This document shows, piece by piece, positions 55,254 through 64,000 of a stretch of 64,000 nt of DNA. A program made the position numbers and the translations under genes. The DNA lies in assembly GCF_038396675.1 (NCBI RefSeq), contig NC_088929.1:29127501-29191500 (forward strand). Reading direction: 5' to 3'. The notes beneath the pieces are model-generated. The model saw only the letters and a list, made by a program, of their open reading frames with translations. It was not told the origin of the DNA and searched no databases. Within the stretch, counting starts at the first letter, position 1, and each line of letters starts with the position of its first letter. The DNA is from Hydra vulgaris (taxonomy: Eukaryota; Cnidaria; Hydrozoa; Anthoathecata; Hydridae).

Positions 55254-55922
55254 TCTTTTTCTGATTGCTTATGCTTGTTGTTTATTTTGTTTTTTTTAAT
55301 TTAATTTTTTTTTTCTCACTTCAATTATTTACTTTTTTGATGAACAAATTTCGATTTTTACATTTTTGGTCTCTTTTTTATTTTATTTTTTATATTCCTT
55401 TTTTATACTATATATGTTATTTTATTCTATGTTATTTTATGTTTACTATTAATAAACTTTTAAATAATGTTTAGTAAATTATTAGTATTGTTGTTTGTAT
55501 TTGTAATTATTAACACAATTTTTATTACAAAATATTTTGCAAAATAAACAATTACTTGTAAAAAGGTAGTCAACACTTGAACAATTACAGATATTACTAA
55601 GTCAAGAATATTATAATAAATTATAATACCCTTGAAATAACTTAAAATAACCTTTAAAAAAGTAAGATTCAAATATTACCACACAAACCCTCTTTACGCT
55701 GAATTATGGAAAGAACAATTTTGTTCTCTGTAGGGAAAAAAATTGACAAACAGTATCTATTTTAATTTGCTCATCTGTAAACTGATATTGATTACATATT
55801 AAAAATATACATAACTAAGCTTATTGTTGATAATTTAAAAAATTCGAATTCACATTTTTAAGAGTAGTTAAATATTATTATCATATTTAATTTGGTAATC
55901 ATACAATATTATAGTATTATAC
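55254..55922. other. No gene; T-rich
   Basis: Long T-rich frames (F/L/Y-rich translations) reflect composition only. Confidence 0.5.
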
Positions 55923-55950
55923 ACAGGATCATACGATTGTATGATCCTGT
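55923..55950. repeat. Hairpin, 12-nt arms, 4-nt loop
   Basis: ACAGGATCATAC / GATT / GTATGATCCTGT, perfect. ATCCTGT recurs at 55962. Confidence 0.8.
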
Positions 55951-56051
55951 ACAATCATTACATCCTGTAATTGTACAATTAGGCCATTAAAAGGAGATAA
56001 TATCGAATGAGACTTTGTAAAAAACAAAATAAAACTAAAAAAAAAACCTGT

Positions 56052-56400
<349 letters not shown>

Positions 56401-56639
56401 TATTCGTATATTCGAATAACATATGTATTTATTCGGATACATATATATATTCGAATAACGTAAGTATTTGAGAGACAAAAAAATTCGCCATACTGATGTT
56501 ATTAAATGACTTAAAATCAACCGGTTCAATACCCTTTCTTCTTAACAAAGCTACCGGATGTAGTCTGAGAACTTAAATCAAAAGCTTCCGAAACCCAGAT
56601 AAAAATGTCAAACAGCTTTTCTTACGACATCCATGCGCA

Positions 56640-57290
56640 GCATTGCCCATATTATGAACACTGTTGATAGGGGTTTTGATGATGAAGAAGAACGAGGTAA
56701 CCGTAATCAGAAGCACCTAAGAATGAATGTGAAGAAACTGAGCACATACTAGGATCAGAAACAAGACTTAAGTCGAGTAGAAAAGGTAAATGATTCAGAT
56801 TGTCTGGAAAATGAGTTGGAAAGTTGACAACTTGTGTTAAGGATTTAGAAAGGCAAAAGATTAACGCCTGCAGAGTCACTGAGCCATTTAAGTAATGAGC
56901 ATTAAAGTTACCAACAACAATGATATTGGCTAAAGGATAAAAGAAAAGGGCTGGTCAATTTAATTAGAAATAACATCGAAAAGAGTGAAGTCTTGAGATG
57001 AAGGAGAGCAATATAGAACAAAGATAAAGGTGATGAAGGTAAGTGGTACTAAACGAAAGCACATAAAAGAATAGTCTATGGATTTAAATCTAGTTTTCAG
57101 ACAAAAATGTGAATTCTTACGAATGTAAATGCCCCGGCCAAGTATATGACTATTGATATCTTTTCAAATAAAAAGAAGATAACCATCAACACTAAGAATA
57201 CATGTTGAGACAGCTAAACTTAAATTAGTCTCACAAAGAGCAAGACAGTAGCCGGATGCATTAAACGTCTGCCTAAAGTGAGTATTTTTA
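56640..57290 (-). pseudogene. LINE endonuclease-domain remnant
   Basis: The minus strand reads ALCETNLSLAVS-like sequence, then SPSSQDFTLFDVIS, VGNFNAH (the GDFNAH motif of AP endonuclease-type LINEs), then SLTQVVNFPTHFPDNLNHLP and FLLDLSLVSDPSMC. This is the endonuclease region of a CR1/Jockey-like LINE. Stops and shifts show it is dead. RT not present. Confidence 0.78.
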
Positions 57291-57352
57291 TTGAGACACC
57301 ATCTCTACCCTTTACTTAACTAAGTCGCCCAAGACATGGGGTGACATGGGTT

Positions 57353-57382
57353 GAATTTCGGAATTCCGGAATTCCGAAATTC
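57353..57382. repeat. Perfect 30-bp palindrome built on GGAATTCC
   Basis: GAATTTCGGAATTCC followed by its exact reverse complement. Two more related words (AAATTCCG, CAATTCC) follow. Confidence 0.85.
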
Positions 57383-58653
<1,271 letters not shown>

Positions 58654-58937
58654 GACCATTTCAAAATTGTATATAAAAAAATAAGTTTTGAACTTTAATT
58701 GGGCTACCCTCTAGTTTGATGTGGTTTGTGGTCAGGAAAATAAGTTAAAAATTGTAAGCTTAAATAATGTGTTTTAGTGACTGCTCAAGAGATTAAAAAT
58801 TGTAAAATAAATAGTGAGAAAACATTTAACATTCTTATCCCATAAATTTAATTGAATATAAATGTTACAACAAATTTAATGAGTGTGTTATACAATGCGT
58901 TATTAAAGTTTTTACAACAGTAATGAATGATCATTTG

Positions 58938-61139
58938 CTACTCTGCTTTAAAGTTTTTCTTTAAAGGAATGGTCATGAGATTTCTGTGATATTCAACAAT
59001 CTGAAATATTAATTGCCGTTCAGCTTTATCAAGTGTTAGCACATTATTGAAGTCTTTTGCTAACTTAGCAGCACGTTCGGCACAGTCATTGGTGACTCTC
59101 ATACTTGCTATTTTTTGCTTGGCAGTGAGATAGACAGGACAGAAAACCCACGCAGCTGGATTATAAGTAAGAAAAATAGGTTCAATTTTAAGCGCAGTGA
59201 TTTATTGATCTTTGAGTAACAAAATCTAACAAAGCCTTTTCCTGAAAGTTGTCAACTAATTTTGAATCAAATCTTCTGAGATCAGTTTTCATTGGTGGTT
59301 TCTTCAGAGCAACAATCAGAGCAAGATAGCCTCTTTCTCACTATTTAGAACCAAGTCAGAAAATAATGCAAGTCCAATCAAACCTTCACTCAAATACCAC
59401 AAATGTCCTCTCATTTTTTTAATTGCAATACTGCTACTTTTTTGTCTACAGCAAGATAAGACTCGAGAGTTTGGAGTAGACAAAGGTCATTGTATGGAGC
59501 ATCAGAACTGTTTGGAACTTTAAGCCAGATTTTCGCATAAATCGTAATAATGAAAAGAAAGATACGACGAAGACCTTGTAGTTTGTATGCTGTAAATTTT
59601 GCTGTAAGAATTGTTGCTGTAAGAATAGTCTACGGAACAAATAGATTTTAAGACAGTATATTCCTTTTGCCATCCACCTGGCACGATGATAGGCACCTGG
59701 AGGACTGAAATGAGTTACATCATAATTTTCACCCAATGTGATTAGAGTCAGTTGGATGAGCTCCAGGTATTCTTTTCGTGGTTTATTTTATTGGAGAGTT
59801 GATTCCTAAGAAATTCCGACATATTTTTCTTCTTTTGGTTTAGCCATACACATTCACTAACTGAAAGTTCAGATTTGATTTCAATGTCAGAAGTCTCAAT
59901 TGTACTATATTGGGTAGTGTCAATAAGTTTCCAGTGTTCCTTGAACCGACGAAATATTCTAATCTGTGGTCCTGAAGGCTGGAAAAACTGGTCAAATACT
60001 GCAGCCAAAATAATTTCAAGGGTATGATGCCTGCAGGCTAAAAAAAGTAAACGTTTATCATATGCCTGCTGAATGATAGTAATTGCACCGGTGTGAACAC
60101 CAGTGTTGGAACTTGTTGTGTCAAAACAAAGACCTGCCAGCCAATCTGGAACATCTTTCCATTTTTCCAATACTTCAACAACCGAGTTTCCCATAAGCTT
60201 ACCAGTACCCATGGAAAGTTTAGGAATGGCCAATAGTTTTTCAACATTTAAACCTGATATAATAATTGGCATCCTGTCAGCCAGGATTTCCATATGTGTC
60301 TGGTAGAATTTTACTGTCAAAATGGGCAACTAGGGGGGTATTTGGCACAAATATTTCTTGAATATTTTGAACTATAGATTTTCTAATTGTTTTACGAGCT
60401 CTGTATATTGAGCTTGCAGATAGAGTCATATCTTTTATGTCAAACCCAACAGCTTTGAGAACTGGCCCAACAATGTGCATAGCCTGTACCGATGTAGTTT
60501 TTGTACGATCAAGACTAGCAATAAAAAATGAACTATCAATAACACTATGTGGTTTGGGTGCTAATTTTTTATTTTGTTTAGTTAGAGTTTCAATAGGGTG
60601 GTTTTCTAATATAACGATCTTTTTAGACTTTTGCTGGTGATACTTGCTAAATAGGAGCTCCTCATCGCCAGTTTCTTCATATTCTGAATCTGAATTTTTT
60701 TCAACCGATCCATTCTTGATATATTTTTTCACTTCAGTTGCCTTTTTTTTGCGATGTTCTTCTTGGAAATGTCGATACACTCACTTTTTTTCACATTCTT
60801 TAAATTCTAAATCTTCCGTATCCATTACCATTTTCTTTTTTCTCTCTGGTCTTTTAAAAACATTATGTCCTGTTGAATTTTTATAAGTCTGTCACAATCT
60901 GCATGAGCCACATCAAATAGCTTACTTAACTTATTTATCCAATCAGTTTCCAATTTTAACTGTTTTTCAGTTCTCCGAGGCTTGTTCTCACCTATTTTAA
61001 CATATGAGTTATACAATACTTTTAGTTTAGCAATAGCATTCTTTTTTTTACAACTTAGTTTATCTAGAACTGGTAATTAATGACCAATTAGCCACACATT
61101 AGTGTCACATCTTGTTTTAATGGCCTTCTTCTTTGACAT
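58938..61139 (-). pseudogene. Large transposase-like gene (RNase-H-like, possibly hAT-like), frame-broken
   Basis: Start ATG at 61137-61139 (MSKKKAIKTRCD); stop TAG at 58938-58940. Order of pieces: LFDVAHADCDRLIKIQQD; VAHFDSKILPDTYGN; shift near 60285; RMPIIISGLNVEKLLAIPKL; DWLAGLCFDTTSSNTGVHTG; FLACRHHTLEIILAAVF; PPGAYHRARWMAKGIYCLK; TNDCAERAAKLAKDFNNVLT. This order matches a multicopy family of uncharacterised proteins in invertebrates. Asp in HFDSK and in CFDTTSSNTG are candidate catalytic residues (inference). About four breaks make it non-functional as read. Confidence 0.65.
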
Positions 61140-61510
61140 TTAGATTTTTATTTTTTTTCACTAAAAATACAAAATATATATAAGGTACATATTCACATAA
61201 ACATATAAATATTTTTGTCATTAATCAAATTAATTGAAACTTAGATGAATTGGCTTTTTTCCATAAGGAGTACCTAGATTAAACCAATTACAACAAACAT
61301 AGTTGTAAACAAAATTAACACTATGCAGTATAAAAATGAGTTATTTTATCAAATTTAGTAGATTAGTTGACAAAAGCAGATAAATAAAGTTTATTGAGCT
61401 GTCACTTAATGTTTGAATAATGTCATGAAATTTTGTGGAGTTATTTTTTCATCAATTAACATCATTTTAAACACCTAGCCAATTAACTTTTCAATTTTTT
61501 TTTTAACTGG

Positions 61511-61514
<4 letters not shown>

Positions 61515-61604
<90 letters not shown>
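61515..61604. repeat. (TA)n microsatellite
   Basis: About 90 bp of TA. A short inverted pair GGCCTTCTATT/AATAGAAGGCC follows at about 61625-61664. Confidence 0.95.
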
Positions 61605-61606
<2 letters not shown>

Positions 61607-61985
61607 TGGCCTACTTAAATACACGGCCTTCTATTCTGCTTAAACCGGAAAAAAATAGAAGGCCAGTTAAAAAAACGCATATTTTGTCGAATGGACAATC
61701 TTTCTCAAAATATTTTCATTATTGAGCTTTAAATTTCAATTAAGTAAATCTGGCAAAGGATAAAAAATTTTGCGTTGACTTAATTGAAGTATATACTATA
61801 CTTCACTAAACTTTCTAAAATTTTAGGCTTTTTTTTAGGTTTCTTTTCAGTAATAAATAGTAATCATGATTAATAAATATTTTAATTGAAAACAACACAT
61901 CATTTATTAACCTTCATAATTATATATTACTTAAATGATTATAGAAAGACATGAGCTATATTTGTCAGTAGAATTTTTAAAATAT

Positions 61986-64000
61986 TCAAGGACTGTACAA
62001 GAAATAAGAATACAGAAATTCTCGAAAGTAATCTTTAAAAGTATTTAAAATTTTTTTACACAAACTGTTTAAAATTGTGAAACAAAAGATTCTTATTCTT
62101 TTCTGTCTTTTTTTAAAGGCAACAATGTTATCTGTAACAATAGAATCACTGACTCTCTTTCCGATGTTATTAAAACAAATATTTGAAATAACAGTGTGTA
62201 TAATTTCCTTACCACAATTTTGGTGATTTGAATATAAAAATGGTTGGTAACTTTCTCTACTGCCAAGAACTAACTTTGCTGCTTTATGGTGTTGCATTTG
62301 AAATCGATAAATAACATCAAATACATGATTTAACATAGCAAAACTATCACAGACATATTCTAAAAAGGCTAGTGATGGAGTTGTTAGCCCACCTCTGGAC
62401 AATTTATTTAAATAACTATAGTCATTCGACTCCTGTTAACAATGTTGACTACAAAGCAACTTGCAACATATTTTAAACTTCACGCGAATCATCTGATAAA
62501 ATCACACAATCATTATCTCTTTCTTTGATCTGATCCATCAAGGATCTAGCATGTTGTGTATCTTGAACACCATTAATATCATATTCAAATATTTTAATTC
62601 CTTCCTTTATTAAACTTTCGTTTAATAAAGGAACATTTGGATTATCTTCTCACTATAGATAACATCTTTCAAACTGACAAAAAACCTGCCACCACCACTC
62701 ATTTGGCGGTATTGTCCAAATCTTCTTTCTAACAGATCACTTTGAAAACGAGCAGTCAATATAAATTTATAATTATCTTCCAATAGATCTTCTATTAAAG
62801 AAGCTTGAAATAATAAAGTTCTTTGTAGCGCTGCTGATGTTTGAGGAGATAATGTATATTTCTCAAAATTTGGGATTTTGGTGTTTTTCCATTTATTTAA
62901 CCATTCAATGAAAGCTCGAAAAAACTCAGGTTTTTTATCATTAATAATAGCAGCATTTCCAAGACAGTTATTAGAAAACTGATTTTTTGAATTTGTAATT
63001 GTCTACCATTTATTAAAAAGAGTTAGGAAAGATGCAACATCTAAACAGTTGGGAAAATATGATTTTATTGCTGCTGCTGTAGTTTCATGGAAGATACCTA
63101 AAGCAACAGTGACATTTTGCTTGTAGTTTCCAGGATGGACAACTTTGCTATTTATTTTTGGTGCTTATTTCAAACTTGCATCCAACAGACTGTCCTTTTC
63201 TAATAAATCATGAAATATTTTCCACGATATTTCTCCTGGTTGAACGTGAATTTCATCTTTAAAAGCTGAAAAATGAAATTCTGGAAAAATAAACCTTTTT
63301 TTATTTAGTAAGTTGTTTCGAATGCTTTTAATCAGATGCACTGTGTCAAAGAATAGGCAAATTTTTTGTGATTGTACATTAATAAACAAATCATCTGGTT
63401 TTTTACCATGTGCATCAAGCAATTTTGTAAAAGAGGAAACATTTGAAGCATGATTGTCACAAACAACACCTCGAACATTAAAACTATATTTTATTAAAGA
63501 TTGAATCAAGCCGAGAATTTCACAAGAGGTATTTTCTTTTAAACCAACTACCATGAAAGAAACAATGCTTCTATAACATTCATTTTCTTCACTAATCCCA
63601 ATTACATCTCCACCAGAATATTCTGCACATTTTTGCAAATACATTTCATCAAAAATTATTATAAGATCATTTGATCAGCTCCCATTTTCATGTAACAATT
63701 TCAAAACTTTCATAGAATCAGTGATATAGATGGAAGAGGGAATTCCTTCAGCAGTAAATGATAAGTTTGCAATGATGTTTAAAGCAACATCAAGGCAAAT
63801 TGAAGCATATTTGAAGAATAAATTTGATTTTTTTTTATTTGGTAACTTTTAAGTTCTTCAAGAACGGAAGACAACTTTTCTTTTTTGATGCTAAAATGTG
63901 AATTGAAGTTTTCCAGCATACTCCTTCTCTTTAACATACATTGATGGGTTACTCTGAGCCAAGGTGGCAAAGAAACTGGAAGATTTTTATAAAAAAGTTT
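61986..64000 (-). pseudogene. P-element-like transposase, decayed, 5' end outside window
   Basis: From the window edge down: PPWLRVTHQCMLKR; GVVCDNHASNVSSFTKLLDA; LFFDTVHLIKSIRNNLLNKK; GEISWKIFHDLLEKD; KYTLSPQTSAALQ; LLERRFGQYRQMSGGGRFFV; LSRGGLTTPS-like SRGGLTTPSLAFLEYVC. The CDN, FFDTVHLIKSIRN (usually FDPPHLLKNIRN) and E.RFGQYR..SGG blocks in this order are the P-element transposase core with its Asp/Asp/Glu candidates. Single-base shifts and stops between pieces show decay. A THAP domain, if present, would lie beyond the window. Confidence 0.72.

Noticed and set aside
55117-55474. Phe/Leu-rich membrane proteins
   Set aside because: T-rich composition produces hydrophobic frames; no start context, splice sites or homology.

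Overview
The window looks like nuclear DNA of a cnidarian, most likely Hydra. The evidence is very AT-rich sequence, about two dozen long (TA)n tracts, introns in conserved animal genes, and a dense mix of DNA transposons, foldback elements, MITEs, tRNA-derived SINEs and LINE or Penelope scraps. The species is inferred; no marker gene settles it.

Host genes are few. On the minus strand I find DDX55 (two coding exons, 11079-13019, complete, 581 aa), the ELOB body and C-terminus (14054-14151 and 21717-21960, separated by a 7.6 kb intron; the exon with the initiator Met was not found), DNAAF11/LRRC6 (three exons, 34960-36507, complete, 427 aa) and the last exon of NDUFA8 (40830-41119). On the plus strand there is one two-exon gene of unknown function (30815-32393, 357 aa) with paired CxxC motifs and a long coiled coil. 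These genes serve unrelated jobs (ribosome biogenesis, Elongin/Cullin complexes, dynein-arm assembly, respiratory complex I), so no operon or pathway logic links them.

Layout: 0-11 kb is a Tc1/mariner tail, a LINE tail, a foldback element and a Met-tRNA-derived SINE. 11-13 kb is DDX55. 14-22 kb is ELOB, whose intron holds two copies of one MITE, a 1.1 kb foldback with about 99% identical arms, a Penelope-like scrap, an RT scrap and a hairpin. 23-30 kb holds two SINEs sharing a tail, a hAT-like foldback and a broken transposon-like gene. 30-32 kb is the unknown gene. 34-36.5 kb is a Harbinger-like MITE and DNAAF11. 38-41 kb is satellites and NDUFA8. 42-48 kb is a broken transposon gene plus a 4.6 kb transposon with about 0.65 kb inverted ends. 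50-52 kb is a dead but structurally complete Tc1/mariner inside a (TA)n tract. 56-64 kb is a LINE endonuclease scrap and two large dead transposase-like genes, the last P-element-like and cut by the window end.

The most notable pattern is the number of short-loop, near-perfect inverted duplications (arms 12-58 nt, loops 0-21 nt). Two lie inside recognisable coding sequence, where the second arm of one is clearly an inverted copy of the other. This suggests local template-switch mutation, or an artefact that should be excluded. A second pattern is a shared architecture at 21 kb and 50 kb, (TA)n - conserved block - long hairpin with hammerhead-like core motifs - (TA)n, which may be Penelope-like element ends.
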